This document shows, piece by piece, positions 35,031 to 48,750 of a stretch of 64,000 bases of DNA. The notes below the pieces were generated by a model, which saw nothing but the letters and a program-made list of their open reading frames with translations, was not told the origin of the DNA and made no database searches. Both the position numbers and the translations under genes were made by a program. The DNA comes from Epiperipatus broadwayi (taxonomy: Eukaryota > Onychophora > Udeonychophora > Euonychophora > Peripatidae), in contig JAQFVV010012536.1 of the NCBI GenBank assembly GCA_028023455.1, forward strand, positions 1,386,001 through 1,450,000, written 5' to 3'. How positions within the stretch are numbered: position 1 is the first letter of the stretch; the number at the start of each line of letters is the position of its first letter.

Positions 35031-36084
35031 TTCTCATTGTAAAATTTTGCGAGAGGTTGAAAGTGCATAAAGCAGAAAAATTTGATCTTTTTTTTCTCAT
35101 TTTCTTTCTTCCTGTTTTCTCCACAATTAATGTGTTATTTTGGGGGTTTATCTGTATTGAATCCAAAATAGAATACTTTCACTTAAATATTTTCAAAATA
35201 AATTAAATGCTTTAATATAAATTAATGGACATTCTTTAATATCTTTACCTTTTGCTAACTCATTTGTTGACACTTCTTAGTCATCATTTGGATTAAACAT
35301 TCACTTGCACATATCAATGAATAATTTTTTTTCTGCACCATATTCTCACAAGGTTATCAAAATATTTCTTAGTAATATAAGTTTAAAAATCAAAATCATT
35401 CTTAAAAATAATATTCCAATTTTATAAACAAAGTAAAAAAATAATAGCCAATAAAATTTATTTGAATTTTATTTCGATATTAAATTTTTTTATAAAGGAT
35501 GCAGAAAGTAATGAAATCATTTAAGTTTAAAATGTGATTTATAATTATTTTTAAAATAATAAAAAATGGTGGCTGTGATCATTGTAGAGGTGTTTCTTTT
35601 TCAGCTAATTCCAACTTTCTACTTTACATTATTTCATTTCTCTTGATTTTTATTTTTTTAAAAACAAATATTTAGCAATAAAATCTGAGTCTAAATATTA
35701 TATTATTACCAAAATTATAAGCAAAATACAGAAAATATACAATTTTCATTTCAAGATTAGAATGAAAGCTGAAATCTGGCAAGAGTTCTTGCAAATACAG
35801 TGATTACTTTGAGAATGAAAGAAACTGCCAATCAACACTTTTTGCATTACATTCATTGAATGGTAATGGCATCTGGATATTTTTAGAAATTAATAAATTA
35901 ATATACATATAGTTCAGTTTTTATTATCAAATCAATGCAAAACTGGCAAATGATCATTACAAACAACTGTAAGAAAGTAAATATAAGTTCAACTGAATCA
36001 CCATTGTACCATGATTCTGGGATGTTGTAGTACTCAGTTTTGTAATAGTAAAAGAAGGATGATTATTTTTGGTGAATGTATCTA
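35031..36084. other. AT-rich sequence, nothing recognised
   Basis: No supported feature. Confidence 0.4.
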
Positions 36085-36225
36085 TTCATTTCTTCTTTTG
36101 CTTTCTCTTCTTCCTCTTCTTCTTCTTCATTTTCTTCCTTCTCTTTATTATTATTAGTAGTAGTAGTAGTAGCAGTAGCAGTAGTAGTAGCAGCAGCAGT
36201 AGTAGTAATAATAGTAGTGATATTA
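36085..36225. repeat. Compound triplet microsatellite
   Basis: A CTT/TTC-rich tract (to ~36150) is followed by (TAG)n with CAG variants (36155-36215). Open frames across it on both strands are artefacts of triplet repetition. Confidence 0.9.
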
Positions 36226-38440
36226 CATAGTATGCATTTAATTCTCAAGTCATACATATTTCAAACAGTCAATTTCACTTTAACGATTTTTAAATTTTAT
36301 TTTTATTCAACACATTTTAAAAGGTCTGGTAAAGACTAAGAATGGGTCAAAAAATCAAGAATTACAAAAAAGCACTGAATTGAAGTGAATAAAAGTAATT
36401 TTTTAAGGTTTTTTTTAATATAGCAGATTTATTGCGGTTCTTTTATACATGAATAAAATATAAATTAAATGTTACATTGGAATAAATTCATGTATTTTTT
36501 TAGAACCCTCAAAATAGAAGATCAGTTAAAATAAACCTTTTTAGAAAATTTTTAGTTATTTGCATTTGTAAAAATAAATGAGAATAATGTTCTTAACTTT
36601 TAGGGTATAATAGAGTACTACCAATATCCCAAACTTCAGATGTGTAGCTGGTTGCTAAAATCATGCATATTAAAAATGAAGTGTAAATTCTTCCATTCTG
36701 AAGACCAATATAGCTCATTCGTAGTCCCAACTTTTTATAGTAACCAGGAAAGAAGTATAGTGTAGGTCATTAATAGATAGACATCCAAAGATAATACTTG
36801 CTATGTCATGGAAAATTTTGATCACTATTTAAGTGCTCAGAGATTTTTTGAGGTAGATGCCTACCTAATATTACTGAAGAGAATTAATGTTAAGTAATTC
36901 TTCAGTAATTATTATGTCATTTCTTATTTATATAACATTCTAATATTTATCTTATAAATAAAATTATAAATATGAGTGAACCTACATTATTTGTTCAATA
37001 ATGTCTAAATATACGATTTGGATCAGTGTTAGGGTGGCAGACTCTAGAGCATAAAGTTCTTGAATTATTCTAGTTTTGGAATATCTGGCACTGAAACTGC
37101 TAATGAGCTCCCAAACAATGAAACCATTTGATTATTATATAACAGCAGTCCATACAACTGATAACACATGATCTAGTGCTACATAATAATAATATTTTTC
37201 AATATTTATCAATTTTCCTATAAAGCATGATAGCAGCCTGTATTAACCCCTAAGTAATGTATACAAAAGAATGTCTGCTAGTAAATGCCATATTTAATAT
37301 TTACAATCTATTTTCTTTCTTTTTGGATTAACTTATTAACAGAAAAATAAAATATATATATATACATAAATACAATATTTAGACTTTATTAATCTCAACA
37401 GCATATGATCAAATCATCATCATTAACACTTACTTTTTGGCAAAGCAGGATCATGTACCTTTGGAAATAGCCCACTGCGTCACATTCAGTAACAGGAAAA
37501 CCCCAATATTTTTTTCATTATGACAATTTACAAAAAACTGTTGACAAAAATCAACATGGTGAATTGAATTAAAGAACATCAATGTTAAGAGTGGTTTCTT
37601 GCTTCCCACATTATAATACAAGTAAAAAAAAATTAAGCAAAGTTTTTTAATGAAGTTTATTTCTTTTTTTTAATTTAACAATCAATTTATTAATTTTGTT
37701 CTAATTTACCAATTAACAGATCTTTTCTAGATTGTAGAACTTCAAAATTGCATATTTATCAAAAATACAGGCTACCATCTTGGTTTAAAAATAGGGCAGC
37801 CATCTTGGTTTTAAAATAGGGCAGCCATCTTGGTTTACAAGAAAAATCACAAGTGCCTATTTATTTAATGATTTGTGGCAGAGGTATTTCATTCAATGAC
37901 AATTTATACTATTAATGTTATGGCAGTATTGTTTTGCTATCTATACTATATTTTATAAATGTTTCACCAGGGAGACATGCATTTTGAAATAATTTTATCT
38001 CTAAGCATGCACTCTGAAATAAATGGAAATATATTAAAAAATGAAGAAATTTCCGCATGTTTGACTTTAATCAGTTATTACTGAATCCCAATTTGTAAAA
38101 TATAGAAGCTGATTATGCAGGATATAAACTATAAACATAATTTGAAGTCAATTATACCACATGTTAATTCAAAACTTTGTTTAATTAGTATTAAAAAAAT
38201 GAGAATATACATGCCACTGTTATACCAGATGAATAAGTTTGTGAAATAGATGCTCTCAGACATTAATTGAAACTTAATTTTAAATTCAATTTTAAACATT
38301 TTTTAGTCTCACTGCACTATTGCTCCTAGAGAACAAAATTACAGTTAATAAAAATGGAGAATTTTAATAATTTGATGCTTACGTCATTTACCAGAATTTT
38401 TTTTTTTTTTTTACCAATTCTGCAGGTTTTAATTTTTATA
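36226..38440. other. AT-rich; one short tandem triplication
   Basis: Nothing recognised except three copies of a ~25-bp unit containing CAGCCATCTTGGTTT at 37770-37840. It is locally GC-richer than its surroundings. Confidence 0.5.
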
Positions 38441-38460
38441 ATTTTAAATTTAAAACATTT

Positions 38461-38564
38461 TTTTTCTTTTCTGTGCCAAAGCATTGGCCAGAAAACGAAC
38501 CTGCAAACCCGGAACAACTGCTTGTAAGGCAGCTGTGCTGATGACTCGGCCACCAACGCTTGAC
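38461..38564 (-). mobile_element. tRNA-like SINE, short subtype, 16-bp target duplication
   Basis: The minus strand reads AGTCAAGCGTTGGTGGCCGA, loop CTTACAA (TAC), CCGGGTTTGCAGGTTCG (a small duplication in box B), then CAATGCTTTGGCACAG and an A-rich tail. TAAATTTAAAACATTT is repeated perfectly at 38445-38460 and 38565-38580. Confidence 0.85.
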
Positions 38565-38875
38565 TAAATTTAAAACATTTTTCCTTTCAAAAATATTAAA
38601 ATTTTCAAAAGTGAGTAAACCTTACAACAATTAAAAATAATGGATAGGGTCTGCTATTTTCAAATAATTTAATAATGAAATTCACATTTATAAAATTATA
38701 AATAATTATAATCAAATCACATTAGTATACCCAATGTTCCAGTGAAAGGGTAAATGTTTTATTATCTAAGCTATATGCAAAGCTATCTTTATACTATTGC
38801 ATATATTGGGTTGCTCTTAGAAGATTTATTCCGGATATTAATTTTGTTGACAGTAACATATGGAATAAATCTTTA

Positions 38876-39914
38876 TAATATGAATATCACCTATGTTCTT
38901 TATTACATTTTACAATACTTTTTACATCCCACTATTGACAGTTTCAATTGCCCCAGCAATCTTCTTCAGAACTATAACAAACACAATACAAATACATGAA
39001 TACAAATATACATGAACATATAATTTTACATTATATATATACCCATATTCTATTTTATAATCATTATTTATATACCCACATATATCTTTATATATAATTA
39101 TTTCCTTTTATATATTATATACATTTCAATCTTTTTTATATTCTATATTTATCACTCAACACATTCTATAATCATATACTGTATATATATTATTTATATT
39201 TCATTTATTTTTTATTTTACCCATTAATTTTTTAAATATTTAATTCTAACATTATATATTTATACTTTTATATTTTATATTAACATTCAATATGTATAAT
39301 TTTCTTCAACTTACAATATTATTTTTTAACATATTTTTTATTACCTTTTAATTATATTTCCAAACATTAACTGCTAAATTCAAACTTTTAAATTTTACAT
39401 TTATATTTTAGTAGCTCCCTCTTTCTATTTTTTATATAATTAAATCTATTTTTTTATAGGTTAAAAAATTATACATATTAAATGTTAATATAATGAATAA
39501 TAATAATGTAAAATATAAATATATAATGCAAGAGTTAAATATTAAAAAAATTAATGAATAAAATAAAAAATAAATGAAATAAAAATAATATATATATGAT
39601 TATAGAAAGTATGGATTGATAAATATAGAATATAAAAAAGATTAAAATGCATGATATATAAAAGGTAATAATTATATAGAGAGGTATATAAAGATATATG
39701 AAGGTATATAAATAATGATTATAAAATAAAATATGTATATATAATGTATATTTGTATTCACGTATTTGTATTGTGTTTGTTGTAGTTCTGAAGAAGATTT
39801 CTTGGGCAATCGAAACCGTCAATAGTGGGTTGTAAAAAAGCATTGTAAATAGTAATAAAGAACATAGATGATATTAATATTATATGGATTTGGGAATGCA
39901 ATAAGAAAGATAAA
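38876..39914. mobile_element. 1.04-kb foldback element with 14-bp target duplication, PLE-like ends
   Basis: GGAATAAATCTTTA occurs at 38862-38875 and 39915-39928. The insert is one long inverted repeat: left arm ~38885-39370, right arm ~39440-39895, and a central ~70-bp AT-rich loop. Each arm carries a hammerhead-like module near its outer end; the right one (39788-39816) reads CTGAAGA, a GATT...AATC stem, then CGAAAC, and the left is its inverse at 38941-38969. TAATAAAGAACATAG lies just outside the module. No coding capacity; it could be a snap-back copy of a PLE terminal region. Confidence 0.75.
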
Positions 39915-39928
39915 GGAATAAATCTTTA

Positions 39929-41160
39929 CTTAGCCAGCGCTGGAAACGTTAGAGCAAACCAATTACAAATAGAATAAGGGGTGGAGAATAATTTGAATAA
40001 TGTATATATAATGAGATAATTAAACTATTCCCACAAAAATACTAAAGTGCCACCAAATCTGGATTGCTAGTTCCGTCATAAAATGTGATAGTGCGTTTAT
40101 TACAAATTCATTAAATATATATATGAGGGTGTGTGCGTGTTTATTAAACTCCAAAATAAAAGTACATTTTATTGCTTTTGATGTTAACCTTTCTGGTAAA
40201 TTTATCATTAGATGTTTTAATGATTGAAAACTATTATTATTAGAATCCATTATTTACTAAATTTTAGTTCCTGCTCAAATGTATTGTCAATTTTTATTAC
40301 CATCATTTTAATCAAATGAAATTTAAAAGTTTTGCTATTACTTTCTAAAACAATTATCTTACAATCGCACTGATTTTACTCATAGATGTCATAAAACAGA
40401 ATAGAAAAAAATGTTAAAAATCATTGAATCTTTTATGCCTATCTCAGTAACATTTGTTCTTATAAATAACAATCTTAATGGCTTATCACTTGGAGAGTCC
40501 ACAATGAACACTCTTAATTAAAATTTCTGTATTAAAAAAAGAAGCCACATCTGAAAGATCATTCCCTATAATAATAGCTAATTCGCCAGCAAAGCTTTTT
40601 AAGACCTAATTTGAACCTAGCTAAGTAAAACTTGAAAATATTTCCGTAAACTTAGGATTATTTTCCACCTGATGGGATCATAGCTGATAATGCACAACTA
40701 TGTGGAGATTTATCCAGATTTTATTCGATTTCTTCAATCTCTTTTTTCTCCACTTCACACCAATAAAAAATTTTATTTCATCAATCCATCTTATATGTGA
40801 TCTGTTTTCAGGTCTTTTACAATCTCTAATCAGTTAATGAATATCTAGATATTCTTTGGATGAAGAATAGGAGTCAAGTCTATTCAAACTATTACCGTAC
40901 AAAAATTGCCAGCACTGCTGCCTTCTTCTAATGTAAAAGATTATTGGAAAGGTTTTTAATTTGAAATAGATTGTTTTACCGTTTACTATACTATCACCTT
41001 TATTTTATGAAATGTTTAAAATATTATTAGTAATAATAGAGTCAAGCAACATTAACTAGCTGAATAAATAGATAATTCACATAGACAATTACAGAATTAT
41101 AATAAGAGTGCCAATATTAATCTAAACAAAAAAGAATATATTGATCATTAAGATTGTACC
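39929..41160. other. AT-rich; small RTE remnant
   Basis: At 40700-40850 TCTTTTTTCTCCACTTCACACC, in pieces, and TCAGGTCTTTTACAATCTC match the RTE 3' coding region on the minus strand. The rest shows nothing that I recognise. Confidence 0.4.
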
Positions 41161-41175
41161 AACAAAAGTGTGATT

Positions 41176-41283
41176 TTGTCAAGCGTTGTTAGCTGAGAGG
41201 TCAGAACAGCCGCCTTGCAAGCAAGCAATTGGTTGCAGACGGTTGTTGCGGGTTCGCCTCCCGACCGATGCTATGACATATGG
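41176..41283 (+). mobile_element. tRNA-like SINE, long subtype (TGC loop)
   Basis: GTCAAGCGTTGTTAGCTGAG, loop CTTGCAA, the extended GGTTGCAGACGGTTGTTGCG region, box B GGTTCGCCTCCC and CTATGACATATGG. AAAAGTGTGATT (41164) and AAAAAGTATGATT (41284) flank it as probable target duplications. The A tail is very short. Confidence 0.75.
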
Positions 41284-41544
41284 AAAAAGTATGATTGAAT
41301 AAAAATGCTTAAAATATAAATATTGTGCTTCACCCATGCTATGAAACGAATTTGAAGATAGCCAATGACAGGCTTATATATAATGTGATTCAGAAAAAAA
41401 GAAAAATATCTACATTTTAAACCTTACAATATATTAAAATAATCTATAAATAAATTAAGACCATAAAACTTCGATTAAAGTTTCATGTAATCATGTAATT
41501 AATTTAATTTAGCTTTTTGCTATAAATTTTGATGAGGTTTGTTG

Positions 41545-41580
41545 TTGTTTTCGTTGTCGTCATCATCATCATCATCATCA

Positions 41581-41615
<35 letters not shown>
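41545..41615. repeat. (TCA)n(TTA)n microsatellite
   Basis: About eight CATCAT-type triplets followed by about twelve TTA triplets. Confidence 0.95.
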
Positions 41616-41618
<3 letters not shown>

Positions 41619-41833
41619 TTACTTATATGCATGTCCTAGCCTATGGATGACCTATTTTCAAACAAAGTCAGGCCAGGTAAACATTTCGATATATACCCAT
41701 AATTATTTTTTTACACCTGTGTTTTACTAATCGCAGTTTCACTAATCTGCATTTTAAAAAAAATTATAATTAATACTAAAAAATCAACTTTGACTACAAG
41801 TATAATGTATATACTAAACATTAGATGTAATTA

Positions 41834-41945
41834 GATGGTATTTGAACACAGGCTTTCAAACTCCTTCAGCTATCCACTCCATCTTATTTAACCAATACAC
41901 GTGACCACATACATGTAAAAAAGATAAATGATCTCCAATATAGTC
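41834..41945 (-). repeat. HH-TIR repeat, truncated copy
   Basis: The plus strand carries GGTATTTGAACACAGGC, TATCCACTCCATCTTA, CCAATACACGTGACC and GATCTCCAATATAGTC, then stops at the stem III position. It corresponds to the right half of copy 1. Confidence 0.6.
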
Positions 41946-42586
41946 ATTTAGAAAAATAAGGAGATTAAGACATTTAGTTTTAACTAATTTTATTAATAAA
42001 AAATGATATGGGAATATTCTTTCATTTATTAATGGGGCAGGGGGAGAGTGGCTGATTCTGAAGTTTAATGGCCCTACTGTCCCTTCCAGTGATCAAACTT
42101 TTTATAAAGTCCTGAGTATTAAAGCTATTCGGGTTTATCAATGTACAATTAGTATTTATTGTTGATTATACCCTGTGAGATTTGTTTCAACTAATAGAAC
42201 TTCCGATTTGAAGTTGGGAGGTCCCATGATCAATTGGGCCACTCGCAGTTCTGGCTCTTAACCTTTTTATGAACTCATGAGCAATAAAGCTATTAGCATT
42301 TTTTTGTTATTAATTACTTTAGATTATATTTTAATGTTTGTAATTTTAAATAAAATTGCATCATAAGTGTGTATACATACTGCACATATATATAAACATC
42401 TGCACTATATATGTGTGAGTTTTATAAAGTGTATATTAAACATCTACTGTTACAATCCCCTTTTATAATGTAATGGCTGCAACAGTCATGTTACATTTCT
42501 AAGAAAAGCATTATTTTTATGATATTATTAAGGTTCCAAATTTGATTTCATTTATTATAAACGTTACTTACAAATAATATTATAAA

Positions 42587-43260
42587 ACCCATCAGAACAT
42601 CACACAATCATCATTTCACTTCCTTACATATGCTGTTAGTGAAAGTACCAACTCTCCATATAGTAGTGACACTAAATGCAAACCTTAGTACTCAATGGAT
42701 GTAGGAAGGTTTGTGCACAAAAGTCCCATCTAGTGTCGACTTATTCAACATCTCCAGACTAGTTTCTAACTTGTGGCTTTCATCAGTAAGGAATCTTGGA
42801 TTGAGAGTACTGCACTCAGATCTTAAGATCTAATGCAAGCCTCCAGAAGCCATCTTTTACCTATTTGGTTAACAATAAAGCTATGAGCCCAAGATGAAAA
42901 CCCCATAATGTTTCCAACCTAAGCTCATTCAGTTGTATAGTCTTATAGATTTGAACTCAGTTCAGCATATCTATACATTGTGGTATCTTTGGTTCTTCAA
43001 AATCACAATCATCATTTTCCTACGGGCAGGATAGGTATAAAACCATCAAATTAAGACATGATCACCACTTCATATGCTTACACATACTGTTAATAAGAGT
43101 ACCAAACTCTCCATACAGTAGTGCCACCAAGTGCAAGCCTTCGTAATCAATGGATGTAGGAAGGTTTGTGCATAAAATTTCTATCTAGTGCTTACTCATC
43201 CAACACCACCAGACTAGTTTCTAGCTTGTGATTTTCATCAGTGAGGAGCCTTAAATGTTA
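42587..43260 (-). repeat. HR455 tandem, about 1.5 units, period 455 bp
   Basis: Antisense cores begin at 42762 and 43217. Both retain CATCAG and GTTTC; stem II in the first is weakened (TAACTTGTGGCTTT). The repeated ends CATCACACAATCATC and AGACATGATCACC mark the unit start. A third independent tandem arrangement after 6901 and 23994. Confidence 0.8.
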
Positions 43261-43997
43261 AAATATATAAATGTTAAGACATTTAACCTAGAATAGGTAG
43301 ATATATGTTTATATTTTTTACCTTTTATTCATGCTAAGCTTGAGTATAATAATCATAATATTTGTGTGTGTGTATATATATATATAACCATAGATAAAAA
43401 AAATGAAAACTAAAATTGTTTTTGTTTATATTGCTTCTAACTGGAATCGATTGATTGTTTTCTTTTATGAAGGGAATTATAAGTTATGATAAAATAAATT
43501 TGACTTTCTTATTGTTAGCATTACTTACAAAGGTAAGATAATATTTGAAGAAAAAGGGAATACAAGCCATAGATTGCAAAAAATGGAGGAATATAATTAT
43601 TTAAGTTTAGACTACTGCAATATGAGTTATTGCTAAATCTCTCAAAAAGTGACATAAACCTTACAATATGCAAGCTAAAGTAAAATTAATTTGATTTTAC
43701 AAACTATGGATATACCTTAAAAAGTATTGATGTGGACAACTATCCAATTAAAATTTTTTTATGATATTAAGATACACAAATATTTGTAATGGTATCACAT
43801 ACCGATTGTAACTGATGAAGGTTAATTATGATTCACTATCATTAATTTTTTATATCCATATCAAAGTTTGGAACAAAATGACCTGAATAGAAAGACAGTT
43901 CTATTTATATAATACACATATATTTGCTTATATTTTTGTCAATGATGAGGTTAAGTGTTTAAACCTTTAAGAATTTGAATAAATAATAATAATAAAT
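43261..43997. other. Unassigned; shares sequence with 45840-46140
   Basis: AATAAATTTGACTTTCTTATT, in pieces, then GCATTACTTA and a later AAAAATGGAGGA segment resemble 45880-46020 in the same order. This suggests an unnamed dispersed repeat. No motif recognised. Confidence 0.3.
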
Positions 43998-44058
43998 CAA
44001 GCATTGGTGGCCTTGTGGTTAGTGTAGTTGCCTTCCAAGCAGCTGGCCTGGGTTCACT
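43998..44058 (+). mobile_element. Truncated tRNA-like SINE beside a microsatellite
   Basis: TCAAGCATTGGTGGCC, the anticodon stem with loop CTTCCAA (TCC), then CCTGGGTTCACTT, after which the sequence runs straight into (AAT)n. AATAATAATAATAA also precedes the SINE, so it probably inserted into an AAT tract and lost its 3' end. Confidence 0.7.
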
Positions 44059-44059
44059 T

Positions 44060-44345
<286 letters not shown>

Positions 44346-44804
44346 TATTTTTATTTTGATGGTATTAAATATTTTTAGTATAATGTATGAGGTTAGTAAT
44401 TTATTTTAATCAAATTGCTGTGTTTTTAAAAAGTAGCTATATTATATGGCATATTATTTTGCACTTAGTATCTTTTTTAAAAGAGTTTGTTAACATTACA
44501 AAAAGTCTGATATTTAGAGATATGTTATTCTTAAGTTATTAAGTGTAGTTTTTTAAAAAAACGTTTCTGAAGTATGTGGTGATGTCAGACAGAGAAGGTG
44601 AAATGTGGTACACATTAAATCTTATCATCATTAGCTACTCACAAGAAAATATGGTCATTTTAACCCCAAGACAAAAAGTTAAAAAACTACTCTAAAGATG
44701 ATTTTTATAATGGCTACATAATCAATCTGTGAATCACATATACACCTGTATATAAAACATGATATGCATTTTTCACTACTTTGATAATTTGCAATGCTGT
44801 CTTT
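44346..44804. other. AT-rich sequence, nothing recognised
   Basis: No supported feature. Confidence 0.4.
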
Positions 44805-45010
44805 TAACTACTTCTACAGCAAACTTGTCTTTCTAAAATACTTCAACAGCATGTATAATTGTAGATCTCCAATATACTCTATTTTTTACCATATCTTCCC
44901 ACTGAAGATAATCAACTTTGCACTTCTTCAGAATGTCTTCAAAATAGTGCTTCTTAACTAAATCAGGTCTACTTCTCTCATGAAAACTATATTCAAGGTC
45001 ACTATAAAAT
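44805..45010 (-). pseudogene. Fragment of a second LINE lineage, C-terminal end
   Basis: The minus strand reads HYFEDILKKCKVDYLQWEDM followed by VKNRVYWRSTI. This matches the common invertebrate LINE ending of the type RYKDTLKxxLK...WExLAxDRxxWR. It differs from the RTE ending at 54.6 kb and may pair with the RT fragment at 50470-51035. No flanking structure preserved. Confidence 0.6.
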
Positions 45011-48000
45011 ATTTTTAAGAAATCTTATTTATTTATTTTACATATACAATACAGTGAAGATGTGATTTCAATAGCGAGTTCAATGATATCACATAATCCC
45101 TAATGGTCACCATATTGAATTTTTAAAGAAATTGAATTGAGATACAGTTGATACAATATCTTCATATTGAACATATCAAGGATAAAGGGCTATATGTTAA
45201 CAGAAAGAGCAAAATATCAATGAAAGTAATAAAACTTAGAAAATATTGTCATTACTTTAAAATAATTAGAAAAAAACAACAAGACTTTAACACTTTAAAT
45301 TTCTTTTTATAAGTTTGAAAGGTAAATTTTAAGCATACATACACTTTTCTAAAAAGGTTCATTATATTCCTCATGAAATTCTTAATAAACTGATATAAGA
45401 CATGACTTTCTTGACATAATTTTTTATTTTAAAGCATTGAAAAGCAGATATGCTGGTGAGTTTTATTTTTACTAGCTAACCCCTCTCTTCTCAATGCATG
45501 CAGGTGTCTGCTAAAAATATATTTTTTGTAATAAAAAATGAAAATATTTAACAATATTTATTGTATATCAAATATTATGTAAAGAGAACATTCACAAACT
45601 GTAATTTATCTAAAAATAAAATGCATTTTAAAACAATAGCAAACAATAATAATATACAATATAAAAGAGCAAAAAAAAAGTAGCAGGGTCAAAGTCTAAA
45701 AAACATGTGTATGGTATTTATATAAAAATAATTAAACAGGAAAAAATTGTTTGCTATAATGCAATATAAAATATTAATAATGAGAATAGTTACACTACTG
45801 GTATATTTATTAACTGTTCTCTCTTTTACCTTGAATGCCTAAAGCTTACCAGGTAGATGTCTTATTTTAGAAAAATTAGGATCAGTTATTATAATAAAAT
45901 AAATTTGATTTTTTTATTAGAAGCATTACTTAGAAAAAATTTTATATTGTCTAAAAAGAAGGGGAAAGGGGGAAATAACTATAGATCACAAAAAAAATGG
46001 AAAACTAAAAGTGCTTATATTTGGACTACAGCAATATCACACACAGCTACACATAAAAATAGACTGCTAGCAGTACCATTTTCAGAAATGATTTTTTTCA
46101 CAAAATTTCCCATGGTTCAAATTCTCCATGTTACATGACTGAATTGGCATCAGGATTATAATTCATATTTGCAGTGTAAGAAATCTACATTAATTCCTTT
46201 TTGTGGAATCTAAAAAAGTAATACATATTGTAACAGTAGATGGCTTCAATCCCTGTTACAAGGAAATTAAATAGCACCCACCAACTGCTCTTGATATGTG
46301 TAATTGTTTAAATTGTCTTCAATACGTTTAAATATGATATATGAGGCATGATGTATATATATGCAAGGGAGATAGATGTTGAAATCTTTTTTTTAAAATA
46401 AAAAAAAGAGAAGGGACAAAAGAGAATTAATTATTTATTTCAGAATTTTTTTTTTTAAAATATGTTATTAAAAAATTGAGAAATATAGTTATAGGCAAAT
46501 ATCTAATTTTTTATTATTATTAATTGTTTCAAATATACATTTTTTTAATCATATCTAACTTTAATGAGATTAACAAAAAGACTTTGCTGTATATACCTCT
46601 AGGCAATTCTTTGTTATTTGATACATTACATAACCACTTAAAATTTCAAGAAAACTCTAAGGGAATGTAAGATGGACAAAAGTACCAAAAATAATAGAAA
46701 AAAATGTTAAAAGCATTTCAGAGAATGAGAGATCAAAACTTTTTTTTGAGAAATAAAAAAAAAGAGAAAATTATTTAATTAAAACATCTGAGCAGGAGAG
46801 AACAGAAGATATTTTGGAAAAAGTGATATTAATTTATATATATATATTTTTTGATATATTAATTTTGATGGCTATGCTTTCATGGTTATAATGGACATTG
46901 AAGTTATCTGAATTAACTGACTTGCAGAAGAAATGTGTTTTGAATCAACTTATGAAGTGTCAACATTCGCAATGTTGGGGTAACATCAGATACATGAAGG
47001 GTAATTACCATCTGCTATAAGTACAGAGCTGTTTCTATTTACCACCTGCCAGTATGAGAAACCTAAGAACCTCACTGAGATGCTATACAAAATAGCATAG
47101 AGTTAAAGGAAAAGGATTGATTCCAATATGACAAACAAGTTTTCATTGAAATATTTACTAATTGATGCCATTATTATTTTTTGTTTCGCTTCCAATTAAT
47201 ACTACAAAATGGACACTAGTTACAGACTTTGCCAATAGCAGATATCTTTCTTCAATAAAATAAAACCTTGATTTCTTGTGGATTGTGAACTCAGAACTAC
47301 CTAAACATACATAAACGAATGTATCATTCTTAAAACTCCGAGGTCTACAAGGTAATATGATTTTCTTTATATTATATAAACTTAGAATTGCCTAGCATTA
47401 CCCTTGAATGATTATTTATGGTTAAATTAGTAATTTGAGTTGTAGCGTATAACTGTATATTTTTTTATCCCACTCAATATTTATGTGTTTTTAGTAAAAA
47501 AAAATTTGTTGTTGTTGTTTTGTTATATTTTGATATAAGAATTATATATTTTTTGTGTCTTATGAATAATATGTTTTAATAAATTGATAAGAATAAAATA
47601 AGAATAAAATTATATACTTACGTTAAAATTGGAATTAGCTATTGATTTATCATTTATGTTTTTCTATTTCTTTCCATGCCAAGATATATTGCAAAATTAG
47701 TTAAATACATCTTATATGAATAGGCACGTACATATTACATAGATTTTAAACTCAAACCTTAAGTTTAAGAAATAAATTTGAGTGATTAACAAACAGTATA
47801 AAAGTTTAAAGATAGGGAATTCAGTAGAGCTAATTGCAAATTATATGCGAGCAGGTTTAAGAGATATAGAAAGAGGGAAAGAGAGCATTCAAATATGCAG
47901 ATTTCTCCCATATACCTCCATTCATCTGATAGGTTTCATCCCAAACCTGAGGGTGAGCTAGTTAGGGTCAGGCACCTCATTAGAGATAATATAAATAGGA

Positions 48001-48341
48001 TCATTAAGGCTTATAGGGAAAGTATAATTCTCATTGCACTGGTGAGATTGGTGCTTGAGGTCAGTTACCATCTGATGCTCATAAATATACTCTTTCCATA
48101 AGTTTATTTATATATCTTAATGAAGAAATAATGGCCACCAGAGAAACTTTTAACTTAAATTCTTACATAAGATCTACGCAAGATCTAGAAATTACATTTA
48201 TAAAATTCCAAAAAAATAATTGATTCATATTCGAATTGACTAGACAGCCATAGTATTATATCCATTATCCTGTGTGGTCCACTTATCCATTTTAAAGACC
48301 TACTTTTGCCAAGCACTATAATTGATATATGGAGTTGACTG

Positions 48342-48343
<2 letters not shown>
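45011..48343. other. AT-rich sequence, little recognised
   Basis: Contains the second member of the unnamed repeat pair at 45840-46140. Open frames at 45857-46138 and 47895-48101 have no recognisable motifs and no supporting context. Confidence 0.3.

Positions 48344-48379
<36 letters not shown>
48344..48379. repeat. (TA)n microsatellite
   Basis: About 18 uninterrupted TA dinucleotides. Confidence 0.95.
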
Positions 48380-48382
<3 letters not shown>

Positions 48383-48649
48383 TACATATATATATAAACC
48401 TTTTTTTAAAATTTTTTTTTGAATATCCTAATTTTATAGAAGAGAAAAAATAAAATGTAATTAAACAAAGAAGAACATAATGTAACCCACACATTTACTG
48501 TTTTTAGCAATTCCATGCTAACTTGATGTAAAGTCTATGATTGGTCAAAATTTTTATAAATGAGTTTATATGTCCAGAAGATTTGAACATATAATTGATC
48601 TTATGATCTTAACATTATATTTTTTTAAAATTCTACTGTGCAATTTCAA

Positions 48650-48750
48650 ATGAAATTTTATTATAACTTTATATTCCATTGATAGAATGTCCAAGTCTCA
48701 CATCCATACAATACATGAGGTAAAATAAAATTTTATATACACCTGGGTCT
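48650..48750 (-). pseudogene. Small RTE fragment
   Basis: ATAGAATGTCCAAGTCTCAC and ATACATGAGG correspond on the minus strand to the VLPVLTYGxETW-like segment also seen at 32735-32775. About 100 bp only. Confidence 0.4.
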
